From the NCBI GenBank assembly GCA_027488905.1, contig JAIYAT010000007.1, positions 62,001 through 126,000 of the forward strand: DNA of 64,000 nt, in the 5' to 3' direction. Below the pieces are notes generated by a model that worked only from the letters and a program-made list of their open reading frames with translations, searched no databases and was not told where the DNA came from. The position numbers and the translations under genes are program-made. Source of the DNA: Bacteroidota bacterium (GTDB lineage: Bacteria; Bacteroidota; Bacteroidia; UKL13-3). Of the stretch, positions 19,101 through 26,509 are shown in pieces; positions within the stretch are counted from its first letter, which is position 1, and every line of letters starts with the position of its first letter.

Positions 19101-20397
19101 AAACTACCTTGCCATTGTCAACTGTTTTATCATCAAAGTTTGCAGTTACTGTTCCACCAATCGAAACATCATCACCACCTACAACACCATTAAAAGAAGC
19201 TGAGCTCAAAGTTGCTCCATCATTTCCATCATAAACCTTATTATTTGCAGTAACACTTACAGTCAATTCTTTTTCAGTAATATTAGCAGTTAAGCCACTA
19301 GGTTGCGTATTAATTTCATAGTTTCCAGCATCTGCTCCTCCTGATATTGTGTAGCTGCCAGTTAAGGTAACTGGTTTTAAAGTTCCAACATTTTTGTTAT
19401 TAAAATTTGCAGTAACTGAACCACCCATTGTTACATCATCACCACCCACAACACCAACAAACGAAGCAGTACCTAGCGTAGCATTCGCATTTCCATTATA
19501 TTCTTTATTATTAGCCGAAACATTTACAGTTAATTCTTTTGGTGTAATATCTGCCGTTAAGCCACTTGGTTGGGTAATGCTGTAATTTCCAGCATCTGTT
19601 CCAGATTTAGTATAAACACCCGATAAAGAAACTGCCTTACCATTGGCAACAGTTTTATCATTAAAGTTAGCAGTAACTGTTCCACCAATTGTAACATCAT
19701 CACCGCCGAGTAAGCCTGAAAATGATGCTGTACTTAAAGTTGCAACATCGTTTCCATCATATGCTTTATTTTGTGCTGTAACATTTACTGTTAATGTTTT
19801 TGCACCAATCGTAACATCTGCAGAAGTTCTTGTACTACTAAAACAACCAGTTGCATCTATTTTCGCAGCTGCATAATAGGTTGCATTTCCAACTGCTTTT
19901 AAACCATCGGTTTCAGTTCCGCCACTTGGAGCTGTATACCATACCACCGATTCTCCAATATTAACTGTTACCACTCCAGTATGAAATGACCCGTCATAAA
20001 TTCCTGAATAGTCTGAATCAAAACCAGGTGCAGCAGGCAAGGCATTTAAGGTAAAGCTTGCGGTAGCATCAATGCCAGGTGTTGTTTGATTTTCAAAATC
20101 GAACCCAGTTGGGGAAGTTGAAACTAAACTGTTCGTGTTTAGGTTAACAGTACCTGATCCAGCATGCGGCGCGGTAATGGTACCTACGGTTGTGGTTCCC
20201 CATTTCACTAGGTATTCATCACCTGTGCTTAACCCAGAATAAGTAATCTCAATTGCATTGCTTACTCCCAAACATTCTGGGTTATTCCCAACTGTTACAG
20301 TAGCAGTCTGACTAAACGACTGATTGCCAATCAAAATGAAGAAGGCAAGTAGCGATAATTGAAGGACAAATTTTAAATTCTTGTAGATGTTTTTCAT
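13114..20397 (-). CDS. Giant T9SS-exported adhesin with YDG and PKD repeats
   Basis: A 2427-residue secreted protein. Order: signal peptide (1-29, NQSFSQ), Ig-like segment (30-195), seven tandem YDG domains of about 85 residues (200-810; e.g. ANNKVYDGNDGATLSSASF), one MBG-type domain (YDINYINGEFLV), then about 1500 residues of PKD and Ig-like domains (recurring YAWNFGDG, THSYATDGNYTVTLTI), and a T9SS type A sorting domain (INLYPNPNNGTFKLSL to HKSFAVVK). The PKD part holds two copies of a six-domain super-block. Such proteins are surface adhesins or gliding-related filaments; the ligand is unknown. It is monocistronic, with a strong terminator downstream. Confidence 0.93.
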   Translation of the reverse strand: MKNIYKNLKFVLQLSLLAFFILIGNQSFSQTATVTVGNNPECLGVSNAIEITYSGLSTGDEYLVKWGTTTVGTITAPHAGSGTVNLNTNSLVSTSPTGFDFENQTTPGIDATASFTLNALPAAPGFDSDYSGIYDGSFHTGVVTVNIGESVVWYTAPSGGTETDGLKAVGNATYYAAAKIDATGCFSSTRTSADVTIGAKTLTVNVTAQNKAYDGNDVATLSTASFSGLLGGDDVTIGGTVTANFNDKTVANGKAVSLSGVYTKSGTDAGNYSITQPSGLTADITPKELTVNVSANNKEYNGNANATLGTASFVGVVGGDDVTMGGSVTANFNNKNVGTLKPVTLTGSYTISGGADAGNYEINTQPSGLTANITEKELTVSVTANNKVYDGNDGATLSSASFNGVVGGDDVSIGGTVTANFDDKTVDNGKVVSLSGNYTKSGTDAGNYIITQPSGLTANITAKELTVSVTANNKVYDGNDAATLSSASFVGAIGGDDVTIGGTVTANFNNKTVNNGKAVSLSGVYTKSGADADNYNITQPTGLTANVTAKELTVSVTANNKVYDGNDGATLSSASFNGVLGGDDVSIGGTVTANFNNKTVANGKAVSLTGSYTKSGTDAGNYSITQPIGITANITAKELTVSVAANNKQYDGVTTATLTSASFNGVEIGDDVTIGGTVTANFDTKNVGTGKTVNLTGSYTKSGADANNYTITQPTGLTADITVKNLNISVSAQNKVYDRTDVATLNTATFSNLIGGDDVTLGGIVTANFNNFNVGNTKPVALTGTYTKSGPDAGNYDLIQPSGLTANITRKTLNITADNQAKCQGTGVTLTGVEFSISGIISPDEVTSVTLTTSGAASGAAASSTPYSIAPSIAVGSGLSNYDINYINGEFLVRTNPTASFSFNDNSQCFTGHGFNLTNTSSNGSTTGSGTINSWSWTATGSSNAAFTGVGPHGPLTYASHGDYTINLSVTDNFGCTNSTNFTDNVRVYQHPTASFTTTETSGSANNDYNICTGATVTFNGTGSSFGFGASSISYQWRKDNTNATGTGSTASIYSPAVNAVSNPDAITYSLRVTDNNGCTSNAFATEPSQVINVYPFASPSLNTPDMGAQGTYGTPLLNGNGGQLICNGAAIFSGSATIPSGSVVSYIFNYGDGTSLETVTDPSLMKHTFPTVTNVPWGTPGEPNVRYTILMTAVTNQGCSTSTSISRDIKTGPDASVGLSDPSTQSVTNNSFEFLFGNVDQHPSYKTSNLWDFGDGTSTTASYLNITPKIYTTAGNFRAHLVIYTNTGCTDTAHYDVVVTPAPTASFSVTPNSCSNRDVTFNSGASVGAVSYAWNFGDGNSSTLANPTHSYATDGNYTVTLTINSGASSSNQSVAVVTNPVAGTISTNLNTCTNEYTFSSNATGTNLTYAWSFSGGSGSASTTSSAQRTYSTTDPTTVDLTVTANGACSTVVSQLALNPFASIPGPNAGLSASLVSACSTSVTITNTSTNSDTYEIKVDGGSYSAQTTFPYNIDGLTPGIHTIYIRATDGGLCPDEASTTVTVAPATATFTATPPACGKNVSFQNTSSVSYGSATYAWDFNSAEGTSSSENPTFTFATGGSKGVSLSVISVSGCTSSVSNNVTVSSLVGPTASYTYTSASGCGNGKQFTNTTSGTGLSYLWNFGDHSGTSLENPIKYFGSSGNHLVTLTVSDGVCSSNATQTINISSFSGSAASFVEGNDDYTQALSGNSFYFENTSTHTSDGWIPNYLWNFGDGTTSTNTHVFGKTYASAGTYTITLTAISSLGCSTTFARNVIVSAPTSASFSYTPNACGSTSITFNSSASTGATSYSWNFGDGNTSSIANPTHNYATAGTYSVVLTINGSIASTPQSVVVSTAPTGVSITPALNACNTTYTFTAAATGSNLTYLWNFSNVNGGSPVSTSAVVNKSYSASGTENATLTVFSGLCSTSVTLSGYSVSATGPLVTANLVVTAADACSGTRTINNTGSTATSYQVSVDGGAYTNQSTFPYDISSLSAGAHTIALKAINGSCEDIDEATVEIGNVTAGFTPTPSSCNKNVSFLNTTVATYGTPTYAWTFTAASPSASTSTNPSTTYTSSGLNSATLVATLGNGCQSTATNSAINVSSGTGPVPAFSSSFVNSSVCSTGYVFNSSTSTGATSYTWNFGDGVSNINTAGTTIFHTYAATGSYTVTLTANNGGCSNSTSNTINVTTIGNQVPDANISLAFGTLATQCVTGNTFYFNNESRVNSPEWMPSHAWNFGDGTTATQTHIHFKKEYASAGTYTVTLTSTSANGCTGTTSMLVTVSPTPCAGLSKNTDPGYYGGDENVIEMPSLTTGLAGNKASSEINLYPNPNNGTFKLSLGNITSKNAEITILDMLGREVYRELKTISNQSEITIQDLNLAPGKYNLMFMGSDQQIIHKSFAVVK
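13480..14995 (-). repeat. Adhesin super-block, copy 2 (C-terminal)
   Basis: A coding repeat of about 1.5 kb with the domain order PKD (TPNACGSTSITF), Ig, cysteine-containing Ig (VDGGAYTNQSTFPYDI), PKD-like, PKD and a variant PKD (MPSHAWNFGDGTTATQTH). The same order of six domains occurs immediately upstream at 14995-16490. Boundaries are approximate. Confidence 0.75.
14995..16490 (-). repeat. Adhesin super-block, copy 1 (N-terminal)
   Basis: The equivalent six-domain block, opening with TPNSCSNRDVTF, carrying VDGGSYSAQTTFPYNI in its third domain and ending with IPNYLWNFGDGTTSTNTH. A lone variant PKD (SNLWDFGDGTSTTASY) just before it looks like the last domain of a further, lost or partial, block. 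Confidence 0.75.
17960..19800 (-). repeat. Seven tandem YDG-domain repeats (about 250 bp each)
   Basis: The units begin with (L)TVxVxAxNKxYDG and end TQPxGLTAxIT. They are 83-86 codons long. Units 3, 4 and 5 share the run LTVSVTANNKVYDGND and are near-identical at DNA level, while units 1, 2, 6 and 7 have drifted. This pattern fits recent duplication or gene conversion in the middle of the array. Confidence 0.9.
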
Positions 20398-20686
20398 AGA
20401 ATTATTTTTAGTAGCAGAGTCTTTGGTTTATTCTTAATTAATACATGAAAGTATTTTTTATATACAGAACTGTAAATAATAAATGTTGAGTAGTGCTTTA
20501 AATTATTTTAATAGAGATAATTTTATGTGAGTTGCAGTATTTGATGTCGCAATTTGTGTTTTAAAATGGGAATTTATCAGGGGTTTATGCCCAAATTGGG
20601 AAAGTCTAACTTATGTTAGGTGTCCAAATTTCTATTTAAATGGGGAAATTTAAATGTAAGCCTGAAATTCGGTTTTATAAATAGTT
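20398..20686. other. Intergenic region upstream of the adhesin, no gene
   Basis: A 289-base AT-rich gap between the adhesin start and the end of the next minus-strand gene. It must hold the adhesin promoter, but I find no exact TAnnTTTG box on the minus strand and no hairpin. Nothing else is seen. Confidence 0.5.
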
Positions 20687-21574
20687 CTATCGCAATAATA
20701 ATGCCTTAAACTGCCACTCATCAGACCCTACTTTTGAAAACCCTGGTGCCGGCAAATGGTAATGGTCAGCCATTTTAAAGAAGGTTTTCCAACCTTGCTT
20801 TTTGGCAGGAATGCTATTTAAATTAAAATCTAACCCAATATGAAACTCTCGATTTAAAATAGTCTTATCTGCATTTAAGTCTAAGGGTCTAAAGTTTTGT
20901 AGGCCATATCCTGCCGCAAGGTTTATATATTTAGGCCAAAAAGGCTTTAACTTTTTGGGTAACAAGCCATGCATATCTGCACTTAACCAATAAATATGGC
21001 CATCATAATCTGATACCAACGACCATCCTTGCATGTTTCTTTCCCTAAAATAATCTGAAGGGAAATAACTGTATTTAAAAGTGAAATTTTTTAGCACAGG
21101 CACTTTTCTTTGGGCCACCGCGTAAGCAATTCCAATTGAATTGGCAAGTAAATCTTGGCTGCTAAAAGCATACTTAGAAAATCCATCTCCAAGTTCTATG
21201 CTCAAAGCCCAAGCAAATGGCAAAACTACACTTACCCATTCGCTACTTTTTTCGGAGAACTTTCCCCACTTCATCAATTCATATAATAAATTACTAAACA
21301 TATAGGAAGTGTAAAAATGGCCAACTTTGTCAATTCCTAAGCTGTAATTGTTAAACCCACCATCGTTTTCGTGATGAAAAGGGTGATAATTATTTTCCCA
21401 CCACCATTTGTATTCAAAGTAAACACTGGCTGCTTGTTGCGCGGTTAAACCTGCAATAATAAATTTTTGTCTTTGGCTGAACCTAGCTTCTTTTTCAGGA
21501 ATACTATCTTGTGCTAAGCTTTTAAAGCCAACTAAAAATAACACAATTAAGATTAAGGTTTGAACCAAGCGCAT
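20687..21574 (-). CDS. DUF2279 family envelope protein
   Basis: A 295-residue exported protein. After a signal peptide (MRLVQTLILIVLFLVGF, cleavage near SLAQ) comes the DUF2279 core, seen as GIDKVGHFYTSYMFSNLLYE and LSIELGDGFSKYAFSSQDLLANSIG. DUF2279 includes E. coli YfiM, a lipoprotein of unknown role. The C-terminal 100 residues (YWLSADMHGLLP to FKALLLR) look beta-rich. It starts one base after the preceding gene stops, so the two form an operon. A near-copy of the dispersed motif encodes LVQT at residues 3-6. Confidence 0.8.
   Translation of the reverse strand: MRLVQTLILIVLFLVGFKSLAQDSIPEKEARFSQRQKFIIAGLTAQQAASVYFEYKWWWENNYHPFHHENDGGFNNYSLGIDKVGHFYTSYMFSNLLYELMKWGKFSEKSSEWVSVVLPFAWALSIELGDGFSKYAFSSQDLLANSIGIAYAVAQRKVPVLKNFTFKYSYFPSDYFRERNMQGWSLVSDYDGHIYWLSADMHGLLPKKLKPFWPKYINLAAGYGLQNFRPLDLNADKTILNREFHIGLDFNLNSIPAKKQGWKTFFKMADHYHLPAPGFSKVGSDEWQFKALLLR
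21556..21568. repeat. Dispersed motif, one mismatch
   Basis: AGGTTTGAACCAA within the signal-peptide codons of the DUF2279 gene (L-V-Q-T). Confidence 0.75.
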
Positions 21575-21575
21575 A

Positions 21576-22394
21576 TTAAAAATCTAAATATACTGCTAAT
21601 CTAGCAAAATTTCGGTTTTGATACATAAAACTTCCGCGTTCTTCTTTGCCAAAGGTTTGGTCTAATGCAATTCGGGTGGCAGCTCCCTTAAGGTCATTTA
21701 CTTTAAAACCTAGTTGCGTATTTAAGGTTGGTTCAAACCGATGCTCTTCTCTTATTTTTATATCTAATGCATAATATAAACTGTAGTCTTTATTTATTTT
21801 AAAGAGTGTTTGTTCAATACCAGCTTGAAATAACCAACTCCCCGATAAGTCGGTGTTTGTTTTGAAATTGTAGTTGTAATAAGCCAAACCATAAGCTTGA
21901 AGCGTGGCTCGCTCATTTTTATAAATAAGTCCAGTAAAGTGATAGTCTTTTGCATAATTGCTAAAAGCCAATCCAAGTAAAATGGCATCATCCGACAAAT
22001 GTTGTGAGCTATGGCCAGTGCCCAATCTTACAAACCATTGTGATGAAATTTCAGCATCCACCCAAGTGTCACCAAAAAAATCGGTATTGATTACTGCCCC
22101 AGCGCCATTGTTCCTTTGTAGGGTAAGGTAAGTAGCGCCTGCAATACTCCATTGAAATGGTAAGCTACCTATTTTAAAGTTTAACACTGGCATGATGCCT
22201 CCCATCGATGCGTTCCAACTCTTTTGGTCAAAGTTCTTAGCCATGCTCAGTCGATGTGCCCTGCTGTCTGCCGTAAATGTATTAATCCATCTTTTTTTGG
22301 GTAAGATTTTCATCTTCCCAATTTCTGGCTCTTCTGCTTTAGTGATTAAAGTCAGACACATCACATAAAATAAGCAAAGTATATGTTTTTGCAT
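21576..22394 (-). CDS. Outer-membrane barrel protein, DUF1207-like
   Basis: An exported protein of about 272 residues. The start chosen (ATG at 22392-22394, MQKHILCLFYVM) gives a normal signal peptide; an ATG 27 bases earlier would add MHKSYYVAL. FTADSRAHRLSM after the signal region, RLGTGHSSQHLSDD in the middle and many aromatic beta strands suggest DUF1207, an outer-membrane family of unknown function. It is the first gene of a pair with the DUF2279 protein. An exact copy of the dispersed motif encodes HRFEPTL. Confidence 0.6.
   Translation of the reverse strand: MQKHILCLFYVMCLTLITKAEEPEIGKMKILPKKRWINTFTADSRAHRLSMAKNFDQKSWNASMGGIMPVLNFKIGSLPFQWSIAGATYLTLQRNNGAGAVINTDFFGDTWVDAEISSQWFVRLGTGHSSQHLSDDAILLGLAFSNYAKDYHFTGLIYKNERATLQAYGLAYYNYNFKTNTDLSGSWLFQAGIEQTLFKINKDYSLYYALDIKIREEHRFEPTLNTQLGFKVNDLKGAATRIALDQTFGKEERGSFMYQNRNFARLAVYLDF
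21728..21740. repeat. Dispersed motif, exact
   Basis: TTGGTTCAAACCG in the DUF1207-like gene, read in a third frame as H-R-F-E-P. Confidence 0.85.
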
Positions 22395-22484
22395 AAGAGC
22401 AACATAATAGCTTTTGTGCAAACCTGCAAATGAATTTAAGGAGGACCTGTTTTTAAACTATCTTGCTTGATGTAATTCACCTTC

Positions 22485-23870
22485 ATGCAAGCTAAAAATC
22501 CTACTATTATATTAAGTCTCTTATTGAGTATTTTCAGTTTGGTTCAAACCGAAGCCAAAACCTTTCTAATTACTCCAGAAACCGATTGGGTGAGGCAGGT
22601 AGATAGTTTGCCAATAGGTTTTGAGCATAGGGTTTTTAATGCATTATACTTAAATGCAAAAGGGGGAGATACGATTGCCATTCAAGCAGGAACAAGAGCG
22701 CCTATAAAATTTGAGAACCTACATGGCGATTCCTTACATCCCATTGTTATTTGCAATTGGAAAGGAAATGTATGCATTACCAAACCTGTAGACGGGTTTT
22801 ATGGTTTGGCTTTTTCTGGGTCGAGGTACATTAAGTTACAAGGCATCTCTCACCGTAAAAAAACCTTCGGAATAAAAATTGAACATCTCCCTAAAGGGAA
22901 TGCCATAAGCTTTAATGAGTTTAGCAGTAACATAGAAATATGCGGACTCGAAATTTCTCACATTGAATCTTCTGGCATATCCATTAAAACAGATGTGAAC
23001 TGCAAATACATGGACAGGTTTTTTAAATTTACTTTATACGATATTAAGATACACGATAATTATATAAGAAATGTTGGCAATGAAGGTATTTATTTAGGCA
23101 ATAGTTTTTATAATAATGGTTTCGGTTTGAACCTAAATTGTCCACCTAGCCTAGATACAATGATTGTATTGCCACATGAAATAATAGGTGTAAACATATA
23201 CAATAATCAAATTGATAGTACTGGTTGGGATGCCATACAAGTTGCTTCCTCTCTGCAGGTGAAAATTACCCATAACAAAATTTCCTATGACAGTTATGCC
23301 GCAGCACCAAACCAAATGGCTGGAATTATCATTGGGCAACCAAGCCAAGCTGAGGTTTCTTATAATACCATTTATCACAGTTATGGAAATGCCATACAGT
23401 GTTTTGGCATTGGTACTAATATACACCATAACCTAATTATCAATCCTGCTATGGCAATAAGGTTAAGGGGTGTTTATTTGCAAGATGGAAAGCTTGTAGC
23501 TTCAGCGCCTAGTTATGGTATTTATTTAAACGATAAAGTTTATACCCAAGGCGTTTTACCTATGCTGCCTTTATGGGTTCAATACAATACCATCATTATT
23601 GGTGAGGTTTATCCGTTAGAAAACAGCAACAAAGACTGGATGCCCCAAGGGATTAATGCCATGCAACTTAATTTCTTAAAGGACAATAAGGTTTCAGAAA
23701 ATAAGGTTTATTTTTTGTTTGATCCTAACAAGCAGGTTCCAAAACATATAGCGGCAAATAAAAACAGTCTTCTTTTTAATAATTCATTTATATTGGTTAG
23801 TGGTAATGCTAAGTTTAAAAAAATCATAAAAAGAAACCAGCATACTTACGCTTTCCCAAAACTTCGTTAG
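22485..23870 (+). CDS. Right-handed parallel beta-helix repeat protein
   Basis: A 461-residue secreted protein with a signal peptide (cleavage near TEAKT) and a right-handed parallel beta-helix. The repeating coils carry Asn/His/Ile ladders (IEICGLEISHIESSGISI, DIKIHDNYIRNVGNEGIYLGNS, GVNIYNNQIDSTGWDAIQV, QAEVSYNTIYHSYGNAIQCF). This fold is used by polysaccharide lyases and other glycan-active or surface proteins; no catalytic signature is clear. No T9SS domain is present, so it is probably periplasmic or exported another way. It is divergent from the DUF1207-like gene. Confidence 0.8.
   Translation: MQAKNPTIILSLLLSIFSLVQTEAKTFLITPETDWVRQVDSLPIGFEHRVFNALYLNAKGGDTIAIQAGTRAPIKFENLHGDSLHPIVICNWKGNVCITKPVDGFYGLAFSGSRYIKLQGISHRKKTFGIKIEHLPKGNAISFNEFSSNIEICGLEISHIESSGISIKTDVNCKYMDRFFKFTLYDIKIHDNYIRNVGNEGIYLGNSFYNNGFGLNLNCPPSLDTMIVLPHEIIGVNIYNNQIDSTGWDAIQVASSLQVKITHNKISYDSYAAAPNQMAGIIIGQPSQAEVSYNTIYHSYGNAIQCFGIGTNIHHNLIINPAMAIRLRGVYLQDGKLVASAPSYGIYLNDKVYTQGVLPMLPLWVQYNTIIIGEVYPLENSNKDWMPQGINAMQLNFLKDNKVSENKVYFLFDPNKQVPKHIAANKNSLLFNNSFILVSGNAKFKKIIKRNQHTYAFPKLR
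22539..22551. repeat. Dispersed motif, exact
   Basis: TTGGTTCAAACCG in the signal-peptide end of the beta-helix gene (L-V-Q-T-E). Confidence 0.85.
23119..23135. repeat. Dispersed motif, one mismatch, extended form
   Basis: GGTTTCGGTTTGAACCT in the same beta-helix gene, opposite orientation to 22539, encoding GFGLNL. Confidence 0.8.
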
Positions 23871-23916
23871 CATTGAAAAAGTTATTGGTTTCTATTTTGT
23901 TAATTACACGTTTACC

Positions 23917-25722
23917 ATGAAAAAAATAATACTCATCCTCACCTTTGCTTTTTTCATACCACATGCAAAAGCACAAACTTTTAATCCGCTCTTGGCTGCT
24001 ATGTTGCAAGACACCTTAAATACGTATGTGTCTCAAATTTCAAACATCAAAGGTATGTCTGCCAGTGTGTTTATTCCCGGGCAAGGAGTTTGGACGGGCG
24101 TAGTGGGTAATTCTTACACCGGAAAACCCATCACAAAAGACATGCGCTTTGGCATTGCTAGTAATACCAAATTATTTGTTGGGGTAATGATGTTGAAGTT
24201 GGCAGAAAGCAAAGTGTTTAGTTTGGATGATTCTATCAAAAAATGGGTAACAATTAGCAACCCTAATATCAATCCTGCAATTACCATTAGGCAATTGCTC
24301 AATCATACCAGTGGTGTCTCAGATCCCTTTTCTGTTTCGCCTTGGTTTGATACCATTAAATTAAATCCTACTAGGGTTTTTACACCCAATGAAGTATTGG
24401 GTTGGATTGGTACCCCATATTTTCCAGTAGGCACAAGCTGGCAATATTCTAATACCAATTATTTAATAGCAGGTATGGTGGCCCAAAGTGCCAGTGGTGT
24501 AAGCTTAGCCAAATTAATTAGAGATAGTATTTTAAATCCGCTCAACATGGATAGCACCTTCATTGATTTTGAAGAGCCCGCAAATGGAACATTAGCGCAT
24601 CGTTGGTGGAATACCATAGACTACCATGATACTTCAAGAGTTAGTTTAAATTCTTCATTGGGGTATGCTGGAAATATATTCTCAACCTCTTCTGAAATGG
24701 TGCAGTGGTATGATGCACTTTTTAGTGGAAAGGTGCTTAGCAAAAAATCTATGGAAGAGTTAACCAATTTTGTGTATACTGTAAATCCAATCTTGAGTTA
24801 CGGGCTAGGCTTATCCCGAGATGTTACGCAAGGCTTGCCTTATTGGGGTCATGGCGGTTCTACTTGGGGTTATAAAAGTAAAATGATGTACGACTCATGT
24901 TTAAAGGTTGCAGTAGGTGGATTTGCAAATTCATTTCCTGCTGGCATGGATGGGGTAACCTTTTTATTGTACCGAGTAGTTAAAAACCATATTCCGGGTT
25001 GCAGTGGAGAAATTGTAGGCAGCACAAGCGTATGCCAAGGAACAGATGCGGTTAGCTATTCCGTTCCACCTATTCCTAATGCAAGCAGCTATGTATGGTC
25101 GCTACCTGCTGGTGTTGGCGGTACAAGCAGCACAAACACTATCAGTGCAAATTTTGGAGGAATGGCAAGTTCTGGTTTGATAAAAGTAACTGGGGTAAAT
25201 AATTATGGTTTGGGAGGCTCAACATCATTGTATATAACTGTTAAACCCAAACCGATTGCCCCAATTATAACCCAAAATGGAAACACTTTAAATTCAAATG
25301 CCAGTGCAGGAAACCAATGGTATAATTCGGGAGGCAAAATAGTAGGCGCAACCAATGCTACTTATACCATTACAAGCAGCGATTCATTTTATTGTTTGGT
25401 AACACTCGATGCTTGTTCGTCTGATACTTCAAATACCATTTATGCAATGTTTAGTGGCATGAATGAAGGGGATTTTCATCATGAATTGCAGGTGTATCCA
25501 AATCCGTTTAGTGCACAAACTACCTTAGAAACTTCAATAGAAATGAAAGATGCGCGTGTAATGCTTAGCAATTGTTACGGACAAGTAGTTAGAGAAATCA
25601 ACAGAATTAATGGGCATACTTTTGTATTCGATAGGTCAGGTTTATCCAGCGGTTTATACTTTATACAGTTGGTTCAATCCGAAAAAGTAATTGCTACAAA
25701 AAAGTTATTGTTACTTGATTAA
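23917..25722 (+). CDS. Serine hydrolase (class C beta-lactamase fold) with Ig-like and T9SS domains
   Basis: A 601-residue secreted hydrolase. After a signal peptide (cleavage near AKAQT) comes the beta-lactamase/DD-peptidase fold with all three motifs: Ser82-N-T-Lys85 (nucleophile SxxK), Tyr177-S-Asn179 and His312-G-G. A beta-rich Ig/PKD-like segment (about 365-510; CSGEIVGSTSVCQGTDAVSYSV) leads to a T9SS sorting domain (LQVYPNPFSAQTTLETS to KKLLLLD). The likely role is surface peptide or ester hydrolysis rather than drug resistance. A one-mismatch copy of the dispersed motif encodes LVQSE near the end. Confidence 0.9.
   Translation: MKKIILILTFAFFIPHAKAQTFNPLLAAMLQDTLNTYVSQISNIKGMSASVFIPGQGVWTGVVGNSYTGKPITKDMRFGIASNTKLFVGVMMLKLAESKVFSLDDSIKKWVTISNPNINPAITIRQLLNHTSGVSDPFSVSPWFDTIKLNPTRVFTPNEVLGWIGTPYFPVGTSWQYSNTNYLIAGMVAQSASGVSLAKLIRDSILNPLNMDSTFIDFEEPANGTLAHRWWNTIDYHDTSRVSLNSSLGYAGNIFSTSSEMVQWYDALFSGKVLSKKSMEELTNFVYTVNPILSYGLGLSRDVTQGLPYWGHGGSTWGYKSKMMYDSCLKVAVGGFANSFPAGMDGVTFLLYRVVKNHIPGCSGEIVGSTSVCQGTDAVSYSVPPIPNASSYVWSLPAGVGGTSSTNTISANFGGMASSGLIKVTGVNNYGLGGSTSLYITVKPKPIAPIITQNGNTLNSNASAGNQWYNSGGKIVGATNATYTITSSDSFYCLVTLDACSSDTSNTIYAMFSGMNEGDFHHELQVYPNPFSAQTTLETSIEMKDARVMLSNCYGQVVREINRINGHTFVFDRSGLSSGLYFIQLVQSEKVIATKKLLLLD
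25669..25681. repeat. Dispersed motif, one mismatch
   Basis: TTGGTTCAATCCG in the T9SS tail of the serine hydrolase (L-V-Q-S-E). Confidence 0.7.
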
Positions 25723-25843
25723 GATAGATAGAAAGTCTTTTGTTTGTTTGATTTAAGGTAAGATTGAAAATACAAGTTATACCTTGTTTTATGTTTCAGG
25801 TTACTGTAGCATTTTGCGTGCTCATTTTAAACACATACAAACA

Positions 25844-26395
25844 ATGAAAAAAACAATTTTTACTCTAGCATTGGCATTAACAAGCATTTTTGTGAGTGCC
25901 CAAAAAGGAAAATTCACTATTGCCTTAGGTACTACGGAAAATGCAACACCTTGGGCATTTGGCGTAAACAAAGACTTCTTTGAAAAAAAATCTATTCCAA
26001 TTCATTTTGAGGCAGGGTATCACCTTACCAATAAGCTTCAATTGGCTTTAGCTGTAAATCATAGTTCTGGCGAGACTAAAGAACTTGATTTAATCTTTTT
26101 TTCCTACAAGGCCGATCTTAAAGTTACTTCGGTGATGTTAAGAACAAATTTTTTCTGGTTAAATAAAGAGAAGTTTCAATTGGGAAGTGGTTTAGGCATG
26201 GGTTATGTTTCGGCTTCCGAAGATGTTACTTCTATAAGTGGCGTAGGAACAGTTGATCCTACAGAAAGTGCGTTTCGTATTCACCTTAATTTACTTGATG
26301 CACGTTACTTCTTCACCGAAAAAATTGGCGTTTATGGAAATTTTGGATTTGCCGCTCAAGGTTTATACGGCATAGGCGTAATCGGTAGATTTTAA
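25844..26395 (+). CDS. Outer-membrane beta-barrel protein (hypothetical)
   Basis: A 183-residue exported protein. I start it at ATG 25844 because this gives the signal peptide MKKTIFTLALALTSIFVSAQ; an upstream in-frame ATG at 25784 would only add a non-signal extension. The mature part is alternating strands (PIHFEAGYHLTNKLQLALAV, FQLGSGLGMGYVSA, IGVYGNFGFAAQGLYGIGVIGRF) ending in an aromatic terminal strand. No named family is recognised. A terminator follows. Confidence 0.7.
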   Translation: MKKTIFTLALALTSIFVSAQKGKFTIALGTTENATPWAFGVNKDFFEKKSIPIHFEAGYHLTNKLQLALAVNHSSGETKELDLIFFSYKADLKVTSVMLRTNFFWLNKEKFQLGSGLGMGYVSASEDVTSISGVGTVDPTESAFRIHLNLLDARYFFTEKIGVYGNFGFAAQGLYGIGVIGRF

Positions 26396-26408
26396 TTAAA
26401 TTTTTTTT

Positions 26409-26446
26409 AAAAACGCCCTATAAATGCAAATTAATAGGGCGTTTTT
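26409..26446 (+). terminator. Intrinsic terminator
   Basis: A 12-bp stem, AAAAACGCCCTA (26409-26420) with TAGGGCGTTTTT (26435-26446), and a 14-base loop, with the terminal T-run continuing past the stem. It ends the barrel gene that stops at 26395. The A-run on the left side would also serve leftward transcripts. Confidence 0.85.
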
Positions 26447-26509
26447 GTTTATTAAAACCATAGTGAAAACAATTTCATTTGTTTGCTATAAAAAACACTA
26501 AAACTAATT

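Noticed and set aside
17960-19800. Regular repeats that might be read as a CRISPR or satellite array
   Set aside because: The period is about 250 bp, the frame is open throughout and the units encode recognisable YDG domains.
18326-19876. A series of 60-77 codon plus-strand open frames at about 250-base spacing
   Set aside because: They are antisense shadows of the YDG repeats; each repeats the same reverse-complement sequence and has no start context or conserved product.
22439-22445. AAGGAGG upstream of the beta-helix gene
   Set aside because: It lies about 40 bases before the ATG, too far to act as a Shine-Dalgarno site, and no small frame starts at the right distance.
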